In this document: piece by piece, positions 27,049 to 35,130 of the stretch | Layout: each line of letters begins with the position of its first letter | How positions within the stretch are numbered: position 1 is the first letter of the stretch | Source of the DNA: Chryseobacterium sp. ZHDP1 | GTDB lineage: Bacteria; Bacteroidota; Bacteroidia; Flavobacteriales; Weeksellaceae | Assembly (NCBI RefSeq): GCF_018603435.1 | Contig: NZ_CP075682.1 | Location: 930,001 to 994,000, forward strand | Direction: 5' to 3' | Length of the DNA: 64,000 nucleotides | Translations under genes and position numbers: made by a program | The notes under the pieces: model-generated | What the model was told of the DNA's origin: nothing | Seen by the model: the letters and a program-made list of their open reading frames with translations, nothing else | Databases searched by the model: none

Positions 27049-28350
27049 TTATATACTTTTCGAAGGATCAAAACTGATGTATGGTTTTTTATTGATTTCA
27101 TTTTTTCCTGATTTTCTTCTGAATGCAACCAATGCGATGAAGGAAGAAATCAGCACAATGGCTACAATGATGTAGTTTAGGCGGATATAAAAATTCAGCC
27201 ATGAAGTCTGAGGTGAGCCAAAATTTTTGTAAAGCAGAATCAGAACACTTCCCAAATACCCGAAAGAATCTACGAGATAAATCAGAAACCCTACATTTCC
27301 TTTGATATTGAAAGCAGCAATCATTCTGTCGAAATAAATTCCGTTGAACGGGATATAACAGAGGTACATTCCGAAACCTGAAAGAACCATCCATAAAAAA
27401 GGCGATATAACAGTGCTTTCAAATAAAAAGGTTGAAAAACCTACGGTTAAAATCCCTCCAAAAAGAAGATAATGATACCAGGCAAAAGCTTTTCTGTTGT
27501 TTTTGATCTTCACCATAAAACCTAAGATCAGAAGCACCATAACAGCAATCGGAATTTCCGTTAAGGTAAAGACAGAGCTGCTGAATCTGATGTGCAGATT
27601 ATCCCATATCTCGCGGTTGAAATTATCTCTGAAGTCCCTTAAAACTGTAAGACTTACGTACAACAATGTAATGCAGACCATCGGAACCAGAAACTGCTGA
27701 ATGATTTTTTTTCTTTCTGCTTTATGAAGCGGCTCTCTTTTGTTTTTTAACAGAATGTCTTCTTCCGTAGGCTGCGGAAGTTTTTCCAGCATCAGTCCGA
27801 ATATGAGCAACGGAATAATGAATAATAATCCTGCCGAAAAAGGCATCCAGAATTCTGAAACAGAGAAAGTATCCATCAAAAACTTTCCTGCGGATTTTGT
27901 AAATCCTGAAGAAACCACAAAGCTCGAACACAAAAACAAACCGATGATTTCTGTTGTTTTCCTTCCTTCAATATAAGAAAAAACGATTCCCCAGATCATC
28001 CCGAGCGGAATCCCGTTAATGAACATACAAAGAATATTGTATGGAGCAGGAATGACGGCAAAACCCAGCAAAGCAAGTTCTGCCACTACAATAAAAATGA
28101 ATAAATAGAAGATCCTATTTTCCGGCTTTAGTTCTGAAATAAACTTAATTCCAAGAAACTTTGAGATAAAATATCCCATAACCTGCGCAATGATTATCAA
28201 AACTTTATAGTCGATCCCGAAATAAGAAAGTCCTTCGAAAGAGGCAACTGTAAAGGGTTTCCGGAAACCGTACATGCAAAAGTACACTCCAAATGCCGCA
28301 AAAGCCGCTTTAAGGGTTACTGCTGTTTTTTTATTGACCGCTTTTATCAT
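27049..28350 (-). CDS. DUF5690-family MFS-like transporter
   Basis: 433 residues with about 12 hydrophobic segments. The start FAAFGVYFCMYGFRKPFTV resembles the opening of organophosphate:phosphate antiporters (GlpT/UhpT group), and IPLGMIWGIVFSYIEGRK and FNGIYFDRM are conserved-looking loops. A central hydrophilic loop (about 205-230) splits two six-TM halves. It lies 10 bases after the TonB-dependent receptor and 12 before the FAD enzyme, so it is the probable inner-membrane step for the same substrate. The family assignment is from motif layout; the organophosphonate substrate is an inference. Confidence 0.8.
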   Translation of the reverse strand: MIKAVNKKTAVTLKAAFAAFGVYFCMYGFRKPFTVASFEGLSYFGIDYKVLIIIAQVMGYFISKFLGIKFISELKPENRIFYLFIFIVVAELALLGFAVIPAPYNILCMFINGIPLGMIWGIVFSYIEGRKTTEIIGLFLCSSFVVSSGFTKSAGKFLMDTFSVSEFWMPFSAGLLFIIPLLIFGLMLEKLPQPTEEDILLKNKREPLHKAERKKIIQQFLVPMVCITLLYVSLTVLRDFRDNFNREIWDNLHIRFSSSVFTLTEIPIAVMVLLILGFMVKIKNNRKAFAWYHYLLFGGILTVGFSTFLFESTVISPFLWMVLSGFGMYLCYIPFNGIYFDRMIAAFNIKGNVGFLIYLVDSFGYLGSVLILLYKNFGSPQTSWLNFYIRLNYIIVAIVLISSFIALVAFRRKSGKNEINKKPYISFDPSKSI

Positions 28351-28360
28351 GATGATCCGG

Positions 28361-31186
28361 TTAGAAATTAAATTTTATTCCCAAATTGCATCTTACGCCG
28401 TAATATTCAACCTGTTCCGGTCGGGTTTCGTCTTTTCCAAAATGGTAAATAAGCGGTTTATTCAGAATATTATTCACATCCGCGTACAAAAGAATATGTT
28501 TGGTAAACTGATAAGAACCTCCGAAATCCAGACTGCTGTATTTTCCGTAATAAGAATCATTGATATCGTCTTCCGCATATTCCACAGCATATTTGCCTTT
28601 GTAATTGTATGCCAGTCTTGCGTTGAATCCTTTTTTCTCGAAAAACAACTGAACATTGTATAATTCTTTTGCCTGATAAGGAAGTTTTACTTTTCTTCCG
28701 CCTGGTTTTACCATTTCAGAATCCATAAAAGTGGCGTTAAGCTGTGTTCCGAAATACTGCAGGAAACCGGGTAAAAAATCGAATCTTCTGTTGATGCCCA
28801 ATTCGATTCCGCTTAGTGAAGCTGCTTTTCCGTTATTTGGTGCGGTGAACTGTACGCCGTTTATTCCGTTGTAGTTTCCGATGAAAGAATCCTGAAAAAT
28901 CGGGTCTGTAATAGATTTATAGAATACTCCCCCACTCAGAATTCCCACGTTTGAAAAATAGTACTCTCCCATCAGATCAAAATTCAGGGAATAGGTCGGA
29001 TTCAGATTCGGGTTTCCGCCTTTGAATTCGTTGTCCGCTTCGCTGTATGTTCCTCCCGGCGTTAAATCTCCGAAATTGGGTCTGGAAAATGTTCTCGTGG
29101 CGGCAAAACGCAGATTTATTTTATCATTTAGAGCGTATTTAATATGCAGCATCGGCAAAACGGCAAGATATTTTTTTGTGTTTTCAACAGGAACAAGGGT
29201 ATTATTGATTACATTATATCCTTTTACTTTGGTATTGGTATCTGATAATCTGATCCCTCCTAAAATGGTGATCTTACCATTCACTTTATACGTTCCCATT
29301 CCATAAGCATCGGCGTGTTTCTCAAAGACATCGAAATTTCTTCCGAGTGCTTTATTGTATTCCAGAGCTTCAGAATCGGCTGTATTGATCTTTAAATTTC
29401 CCTGATTCTGCAACCAGAACTGATCCATTCCCGATGTCGACAGAACAGGGCCGAACGTATTCCCGATGTGGGTGTTCATTTCGCTTAAATACTGAGAGCC
29501 ATTTGCCTGACTCGTAATATATTGTCCAAAATCTGATAAAAGCGGTGCTGTTCCGTTGTTCCAGTTGTAGAAAATATCCGAGAATCTGGCGTTCCGTTCT
29601 TTATCCCTGTATTTGAAGCCGTATTTTAAGGTTAAACGGTCTGAGGCATTGATCTCATGGTTAAAAGCAGCGACAATCTTATCCTTTTCCTCAACAAAGA
29701 CTTTGTAAAATTCCAGATCGGTAAATCTCATTTTGGAAGCATCCATTTTAAAATTGGGATCGCTGTAAAAGCCAAATAATGCGTCCGGATCTTTATAGTC
29801 TAATTTTCCGCCATCGGCTTTCCAGTAAGCTCTTGGACCGATTCCGTGATTGGCAATATAAGCCGGATCAATTCCCACTCCGGATTGGCTATACTTGATG
29901 ACAAAATAGGAATTGTTCTGTTTATCCGGAATATTTCCGTACTTGAATTTATTGTCATAATACGATAGATCCCAGTCGATCTTCCCTTTGTTTAACTGAT
30001 GAACTGCGCCTAAAGAAACCGAAGTTAATTCTGTAATCAGACGGTTACGGATGTTCTGCAATTCCACTCTTGCGGTGTTGTTGGCGGAACTGAATTTATC
30101 AAAACGGATTCTGTGTTTGTAGTGCGTTTCATCATCAGACAGCGTTCCGTACATTCCTTTAAGATAAAATGTGGTTTTTGGAGACAGCACATATTCAAAA
30201 GCAGTGTTAATTCCTGTCGTTTTTCTCACTCCGTTGTAATCGCGAAGCTCTAACCTGAAAACACCTTCGTCTCCGCTTCTTCTCGCTTCAAAATTATCGG
30301 TAGACCAGTTTCGGATGAAGTGTGCAAAATTGAATAAATACCCGAATTTTTTATCCTTTGTTCTTCCGCCGTAAAGCAGTCCGATGTTGTAGACTCCTTT
30401 ATCAGATTTAGCATTGTAACCGCTTCCCAGTGTTGCTTTGAACTCGGTTTTCATGGGTGGTGTTTTCGTAATGAAATTCACGCCGCCTCCGATTCCGTCG
30501 GCTTCCATATCGGGAGTGAAAGATTTGTTCACATGAACATAAGAGATAAGTTCTGTCGGAAAAAAATCGAAAGCGGTTGCTCTGGAGGTGGTTTCCTCTT
30601 CCGCTGTGGGAAGCCTGTTTCCGTTGATGGTTGTTGATGCCCAGAAAGGCGGCAATCCTCTCAGAGAAACAAATCTTCCTTCGCCCTGATCTCTCTCTAT
30701 GGAGACTCCCTGTACACGCTGAACGGTTTCCGCAGCATTTCGGTCCGGTAATTTTCCGATTCCGTCGGAAGCAATAACGTTGGAAATATTGATTGCGTTT
30801 TTCTGAAGATTTAAAGCTCTTGCCTCGCTGTTTTTCAGAGATCCGGTAACGATGACTTCATCAATGTTTTTCTGTTTCTGAAGCATGGAGATCATTCCCA
30901 GATCCATAGTCTGCTGAGACTTCAGATCTATTGTAATATTCTGATTTTCAAAACCAATATAAGAGATCTGCAGGTCATAATGCCCCGGTTTCAGATCATT
31001 GACGGAAAACTTTCCTTCTAAATCGGTCATGATGATTTTGGAGGTTCCGGCAACCTTTACGGCAGCTCCCGGAAGCGGCTGATTATGGTCTGAAACAATT
31101 CCTGTAACGATCTGTTGCTGGGCAGAGATAAAGATACTGCAACAGGCAAAAAGAGGGAATAGAGATTTTTTTATTATCGGCTCCAT
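28361..31186 (-). CDS. TonB-dependent receptor
   Basis: Outer-membrane gated transporter, 941 residues. Signal peptide (1-22), carboxypeptidase-regulatory-like domain (about 26-105, VTGIVSDHNQPLPGAAVKV), then the plug with IDEVIVTGSLKN. The stretch GKLPDRNAAETVQRVQG plus SIERDQGEGRFVSLRG marks the TIGR01782 (Xanthomonas-Caulobacter type) group. The rest is a 22-strand barrel ending in LGIKFNF with terminal Phe. First gene of the operon with DUF5690, FAD oxidoreductase and HAD hydrolase. No SusD partner is present, so this is not a polysaccharide-type SusCD pair. Confidence 0.93.
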   Translation of the reverse strand: MEPIIKKSLFPLFACCSIFISAQQQIVTGIVSDHNQPLPGAAVKVAGTSKIIMTDLEGKFSVNDLKPGHYDLQISYIGFENQNITIDLKSQQTMDLGMISMLQKQKNIDEVIVTGSLKNSEARALNLQKNAINISNVIASDGIGKLPDRNAAETVQRVQGVSIERDQGEGRFVSLRGLPPFWASTTINGNRLPTAEEETTSRATAFDFFPTELISYVHVNKSFTPDMEADGIGGGVNFITKTPPMKTEFKATLGSGYNAKSDKGVYNIGLLYGGRTKDKKFGYLFNFAHFIRNWSTDNFEARRSGDEGVFRLELRDYNGVRKTTGINTAFEYVLSPKTTFYLKGMYGTLSDDETHYKHRIRFDKFSSANNTARVELQNIRNRLITELTSVSLGAVHQLNKGKIDWDLSYYDNKFKYGNIPDKQNNSYFVIKYSQSGVGIDPAYIANHGIGPRAYWKADGGKLDYKDPDALFGFYSDPNFKMDASKMRFTDLEFYKVFVEEKDKIVAAFNHEINASDRLTLKYGFKYRDKERNARFSDIFYNWNNGTAPLLSDFGQYITSQANGSQYLSEMNTHIGNTFGPVLSTSGMDQFWLQNQGNLKINTADSEALEYNKALGRNFDVFEKHADAYGMGTYKVNGKITILGGIRLSDTNTKVKGYNVINNTLVPVENTKKYLAVLPMLHIKYALNDKINLRFAATRTFSRPNFGDLTPGGTYSEADNEFKGGNPNLNPTYSLNFDLMGEYYFSNVGILSGGVFYKSITDPIFQDSFIGNYNGINGVQFTAPNNGKAASLSGIELGINRRFDFLPGFLQYFGTQLNATFMDSEMVKPGGRKVKLPYQAKELYNVQLFFEKKGFNARLAYNYKGKYAVEYAEDDINDSYYGKYSSLDFGGSYQFTKHILLYADVNNILNKPLIYHFGKDETRPEQVEYYGVRCNLGIKFNF

Positions 31187-31189
31187 TGT

Positions 31190-31243
31190 TTACATATATT
31201 AAATTTATACCGCAAAACAAGTCAATAATTTTAATATATGTAA
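31190..31243 (-). promoter_or_regulatory. Paired inverted repeat upstream of the TonB-receptor operon
   Basis: TTACATATATTAAA (31190-31203) and TTTAATATATGTAA (31230-31243) are a perfect 14-bp inverted pair, centres 40 bases apart, starting 4 bases before the receptor ATG. A one-base-shorter version TTACTATATTAAA lies at 32166-32178 in front of the XRE regulator gene, suggesting a shared operator. The rest of the 31187-31549 spacer shows no gene. Confidence 0.55.
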
Positions 31244-31549
31244 TTATTTTATATTAAGTAATGTTTAATAAATGAAGCAGAATTGTTACCTCAGTTTTAC
31301 CTGCAAAAAGTATCGTATTTTTCTTTTATAATGGAAAAATATGAGTGTTAATCAGTGTTTCAGAAGACGGAACACCATTTGCAATGCGTATTTGTTTAAT
31401 AAAATTTTCAAAAAAACAAACGCTCAAAGATTAATTTAAAGTTAAATCAGAAGGATTGATAAAAAACAGAAAGTTGAGTATTTGTAAACTTTTATGAAAA
31501 ACAATAATTGAATATTTGTAAATAAACAATTAAAAAAGAGATGTAAAAT

Positions 31550-32119
31550 TTATCCTGAGTAAAAATACAAAACCAGCATAATGCAGCTTTCGTTACTGAT
31601 GCTCACCGGAACATGCGGGAATTTTCCGTTGAAATAAAGGGAATCTCCTTCTTTTAATATCACTTCTTCATTATCGATCAGATATTTCACTTCTCCTTTC
31701 AGAATATATTTGAATTCCCATGCGTCGGTAATTACTTTTTCTCTTTTGGCATTGGGTTCAAGCGTAAGTAAAACCGCTTCAAAACCTAAAGAATGAAGGC
31801 TTTTGCTGAAGATATGCATGTATTTAAACCCTTCGGCTTCCACTTCTTTTTCAATAAGCTGCTGGTTTTCTTTGGGCAGATAAATGAATTTGGCGTTTGA
31901 TTTTTTCTCAACCCCCTCAAAAAAATAACTTGCATCAATTTCCAGAGACTGGATTAAATCCAACAGCACGGGAAGCGAAGGAATCGTTCTGCCGTTTTCT
32001 ATTCTGGAAACAAGCCCGTTGCTTACATTGGCTCTGAAAGCTAATTCGTTAATGGTTAAATTATTTTTTTTTCTGATGTCTTTCAGTCTTTTTCCAATGC
32101 CTATTAAAAAATCATTCAT
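31550..32119 (-). CDS. XRE-family regulator with C-terminal cupin
   Basis: 189 residues. Helix-turn-helix domain (about 8-65: LKDIRKKNNLTINELAFRAN, VSRIENGRTIPSLPVL) joined to a cupin sensor domain (about 110-189: WEFKYILKGEVKYLI, EEVILKEGDSLYF, FPHVPVSI). Such HTH-cupin proteins usually sense a small metabolite. It lies 363 bases upstream of the TonB-receptor operon in the same direction and shares a half-site with that promoter, so it is the likely local regulator (inference). Confidence 0.88.
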   Translation of the reverse strand: MNDFLIGIGKRLKDIRKKNNLTINELAFRANVSNGLVSRIENGRTIPSLPVLLDLIQSLEIDASYFFEGVEKKSNAKFIYLPKENQQLIEKEVEAEGFKYMHIFSKSLHSLGFEAVLLTLEPNAKREKVITDAWEFKYILKGEVKYLIDNEEVILKEGDSLYFNGKFPHVPVSISNESCIMLVLYFYSG

Positions 32120-32160
32120 ATCATTTACAGTTAGCCAGATCCGGTTATTATATGCAAAAG

Positions 32161-32178
32161 CAAATTTACTATATTAAA
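32161..32178 (-). promoter_or_regulatory. Promoter -7 box and half-operator of the XRE gene
   Basis: On the minus strand TAAATTTG (32168-32161) fits TAnnTTTG. The overlapping plus-strand TTACTATATTAAA (32166-32178) resembles the arms of the inverted repeat at 31190, which would allow autoregulation. Confidence 0.45.
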
Positions 32179-32215
32179 TGACAATTCTTCTCAACTATCC
32201 GGAATTTGGGGGAAA

Positions 32216-32663
32216 TTTAACCACAAAAGGCGCAAAAGATAATGATAAAGCTCAATTTCACAATAATTAAAGAACTCAAAAAGCATAAAAATCAAAGATT
32301 TTTAAAAACTAATGTGTTCTTGCATATGATACGCTGATTATTTAAAATCTTATGTGACTTATGTGTTTGAAAAAAAATCTTACATTAAATCTTCAACACT
32401 GTCATTTTGAGCGAAACGAAGTGGAGCCGAAAAATCTAAAATAACTTCAGACTAGAGATTCTTCATTGCATAATGCTTCGCAAAATTCCATTCAGAATGA
32501 CAGTTTTTTTTAGATATAACACATAAGGTCACATAAGTTTTTTTACATTAATTTCTTTAAAATAAGATCACATAAGAAGAAAATCAAAGATTTTCAAAAA
32601 CCAATGTGTTCTGATATAAAGTGTAAAAATTATTTAAAATCTTTTGTGACTTTGTGGTTAAAA
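32216..32663. repeat. Mosaic of dispersed repeats
   Basis: Starts TTTAACCACAAAAGGCGC and ends CTTTGTGGTTAAA, inverted ends as in family E (16701, 34748, 41215), with AAAATCAAAGATTTTTAAAAAC inside and a related copy near 32580. In the middle lies a different repeat, TCATTTTGAGCGAAACGAAG (from 32402) paired with ATTCCATTCAGAATGACA (32486-32503); a piece of this recurs at 35020-35066 (ATAATGCTTCGCAAAATTCC). Non-coding. Confidence 0.65.
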
Positions 32664-32665
32664 TA

Positions 32666-32700
32666 AAAAACCCAGCAGCCTGTTTAAGACTGCTGAGTTT
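32666..32700 (-). terminator. Terminator after the GHL10 gene
   Basis: AAACCCAGCAG and CTGCTGAGTTT pair around a ten-base loop; A run on the left gives a T run on the minus strand. Confidence 0.75.
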
Positions 32701-32721
32701 ATTTATCTGTATTTATTAAAA

Positions 32722-34335
32722 TTACTTTATTTTCTTGGCGATATAATCGCTTTCATTTCCTAATCGGTCAATTGCTTTGATCGCCACTGCATTCAGTACT
32801 TTTCCGTCTTTATTTTTAGGAATTTCTCTGGAAAGCTGATCCAGTGTAAGAATTTCGGTTTCCCAGACTCCGTTGTACTGGGTGAAAAGCACCCATTGAA
32901 AAACATCTTTTATATTCTTTACGCTCCAGCTTACCTGCGCAGAATTTCCATTATCATTAATGAACAAAGTCGGGGTCTGCAGAGGGACGGCTTTTATCCA
33001 CGATGTTTTAGGAACCAATGCTTTTTCTTTATAAGGACCGTTTTTCAGGGTGGGAAGCATATTGGCATTTTTGGTTAATCCGGCAATACTCCAGTGGATT
33101 TCCCCTGCATCTTTCCCTAACACCTGACGTGATATTTCGATCTGATTTTTAATTTCTGTCGGACGGTCTGAAGTTTTAATTTCTACCGTATTCAAGCCCG
33201 GCCACAGATGTCGGTTCATGGTGTTTTCAGATTTCCACCAGTTCAATAAGCCTTCAAACGGCTGTCCTTTCGATTCTATCGGCCAGTACAACTGTGGCGA
33301 GAAATAATCTACCCAGCCTTTATTTAACCATAATTTAGCATCTGCATACAGCTCATCATACTGAGAAGAACCAACCACACCTTCCGGATAACCGGGTTTC
33401 CAGATCCCGAACGGACTGATCCCGAATCGTACATAGTTCTTTTCTGCGTGGATTTCTTTGTAGATTCTTTCAACAAATTTATTCACATTATCTCTTCTCC
33501 AGTCGGCTCTCGTTAAGGTTCCTCCGCTGCTTACGTACGCATTCCAGGTTTTATTGTCCGGAAAATCGGCTCCTTTATTATAGGTTGCGTAAGGATAAAA
33601 ATAGTCATCAAAATGCACGGCATCAATATCATATCTCGTTACGATATCTTTTACCACGTTCGAAACGTGTCCCTGCGTTTTCGGATCAGCCGGATCAAAC
33701 CAGTACATTCCGTTTTTCAGGCGGATAACGATATCGGAAAGCTTATTCACCATAGATAAACTGTTGGGCGAGCCTCCGTTCGAATGATGGGCGCGGTACG
33801 GATTCAGCCACACATGAAGTTCCAGTCCTCTCTTGTGGGATTCTTCAATCCAGAACTGCAAAGGATCATAATTCGGATAAGGAGCGGCTCCGGTCTGTCC
33901 GGTCAGGAAATACGACCAAGGTTCCAGATTACTGGTGTACAAAGCATCTGCGGAAGGTCTTACCTGAAAAATCACCGCATTAAAGTTGTTGTCTTTCAGC
34001 ATATCCAGCATGGAAATGGCTTCTGCCTTCTGCTGATCGACGGATAAATTATTTCTTGAAGGCCAGTTGATATTGGCAACACTTGCAATCCATGCTCCGC
34101 GAAATTCTCTTTTGATTTCCGGGAGATTGGTTCGGAAAGTGTCGTCATTCGGAGGTACTGCCGAAGAATCTGTACTGGTTATGGGAAGCGGCGGTTTCGG
34201 TATATTGGATTTTACGGAATTTTTTACAGGAGTGGAAGCTTTCACTGCGTTGTTCTGTGTGGAACAGGCAACAAATGATGTAAAAAATCCCGATAAAACG
34301 ATCATTTTTAGGGTATTCATTTTCATAGTCTGCAA
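32722..34335 (-). CDS. GHL10-family (DUF187) glycoside-hydrolase-like lipoprotein
   Basis: 537 residues. Signal peptide with lipobox ending SFVAC (Cys near 24), a proline/serine/threonine-rich linker, then a TIM-barrel of the glycosyl-hydrolase-like 10 family (about 75-400): REFRGAWIASVANINWP, FNAVIFQVRPSADALY, LELHVWLNPYRAHH, IDAVHFDDYFYPY, WVDYFSPQLYWPIE. A C-terminal fibronectin-III-like domain (about 445-537) follows. Related to YngK and to proteins acting on peptidoglycan-derived or other glycans; the substrate cannot be told here. Start could be at 34335 or the ATG codons 9 and 15 bases further in. Single gene in a repeat-rich neighbourhood. Confidence 0.88.
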   Translation of the reverse strand: MQTMKMNTLKMIVLSGFFTSFVACSTQNNAVKASTPVKNSVKSNIPKPPLPITSTDSSAVPPNDDTFRTNLPEIKREFRGAWIASVANINWPSRNNLSVDQQKAEAISMLDMLKDNNFNAVIFQVRPSADALYTSNLEPWSYFLTGQTGAAPYPNYDPLQFWIEESHKRGLELHVWLNPYRAHHSNGGSPNSLSMVNKLSDIVIRLKNGMYWFDPADPKTQGHVSNVVKDIVTRYDIDAVHFDDYFYPYATYNKGADFPDNKTWNAYVSSGGTLTRADWRRDNVNKFVERIYKEIHAEKNYVRFGISPFGIWKPGYPEGVVGSSQYDELYADAKLWLNKGWVDYFSPQLYWPIESKGQPFEGLLNWWKSENTMNRHLWPGLNTVEIKTSDRPTEIKNQIEISRQVLGKDAGEIHWSIAGLTKNANMLPTLKNGPYKEKALVPKTSWIKAVPLQTPTLFINDNGNSAQVSWSVKNIKDVFQWVLFTQYNGVWETEILTLDQLSREIPKNKDGKVLNAVAIKAIDRLGNESDYIAKKIK

Positions 34336-34529
34336 AACTACATTAATTTATTTTGTTGATTTTAAATTACAATAATAAAATGAATTATTTGGACTTTGAT
34401 TTAAAATTACTGATGCTTTAACGCAAAGTTTTTTTGACTATTGACTGCTTTTAAGTTTGCGAAGGCGTTTCACTCAGGTAAACTCTAAAAGATTTCCTTA
34501 CTTATAAGTTTGTTTAGAGTCATTTTAAA

Positions 34530-34742
34530 AAGTTGTTTAAAGTAAAATGGCAGAAAATTCTATAGAGTTTTTATTTGTATAGAAAACATATTCACAAGGC
34601 GTTCTGCGTTCCGTAGGAACGCTATCTTTAGAAAATTTATCGCAGTATAGATATCAATCCTATGGATTGATTGACGGATTTATTCTTGTTTCTACACAGA
34701 TTCTGCTCCTAAAGGAGCAAACTCTTTTACTTTAAACAGCTT
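34530..34742 (+). repeat. Multi-hairpin element with inverted termini (family C, copy 1)
   Basis: 213 bp. Ends AAGTTGTTTAAAGTAAAA and TTTTACTTTAAACAGCTT pair over 18 bases with one G-T wobble. Inside, in order: hairpin AAAATTCTATAGAGTTTT, a strand that pairs with TCTACACAGA near the right end, hairpin GCGTTCC-GTA-GGAACGC, conserved CTATCTTTAGAAAAT, hairpin TCAATCC-TAT-GGATTGA, the TCTACACAGA strand, hairpin TGCTCC-TAAA-GGAGCA. No reading frame. Near-identical copies are at 62521 and 62960, a partial one at 667. Confidence 0.9.
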
Positions 34743-34747
34743 CTAAA

Positions 34748-34920
34748 TTTTACCGCAAAAGACAAAAGACTTTATTGGATTTATTCAAAGCATTTCAAAA
34801 GTATGCAGAGAGAAAAAATCTTTAGATTTTTTTAAACTTATGTGCTCTTTTTTTCCCATTTAATTATTAAACTTAAACAATTACAGTGTTACAATCTTTT
34901 GCATCTTTTGCGGTAAAAAA
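34748..34920. repeat. Dispersed inverted-terminus repeat (family E), adjacent copy
   Basis: TTTACCGCAAAAGAC at the left and CATCTTTTGCGGTAAA at the right are inverted, and the interior (GACTTTATTGGATTTATT, TTATGTGCTCTTTTTTTC) closely follows 16701-16873. It starts 5 bases after the family C copy, so two repeat types have landed side by side in the GHL10-typA gap. Confidence 0.8.
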
Positions 34921-35085
34921 GTTTAGACAAGTTTTATATTAATTTTGACCAAAGCCAGAACTTTTACCGAATATTTAAAGCAAGTAAAATCCATACCATT
35001 TTGATTAATTTCTAAAAAGATTCTTCATTTCATAATGCTTCGCAAAATTCCATTCAGAATGACAGATTGAATTTTAATTTAAAAC

Positions 35086-35113
35086 AAAAAAGCCCCGAAA
35101 AACCGGAGCTTTA
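35086..35113 (-). terminator. Terminator after typA
   Basis: AAAAAGCCCCG and CGGAGCTTT pair (one G-T) around AAAAAC; minus strand ends in TTTTTT. Confidence 0.75.
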
Positions 35114-35130
35114 TTATTATAAAAACTGAA

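Noticed and set aside
34530..34742. The 212-bp element as a riboswitch or leader of a downstream gene
   Set aside because: No gene follows in the right orientation at a constant distance in the three copies, and the inverted ends point to a mobile unit.
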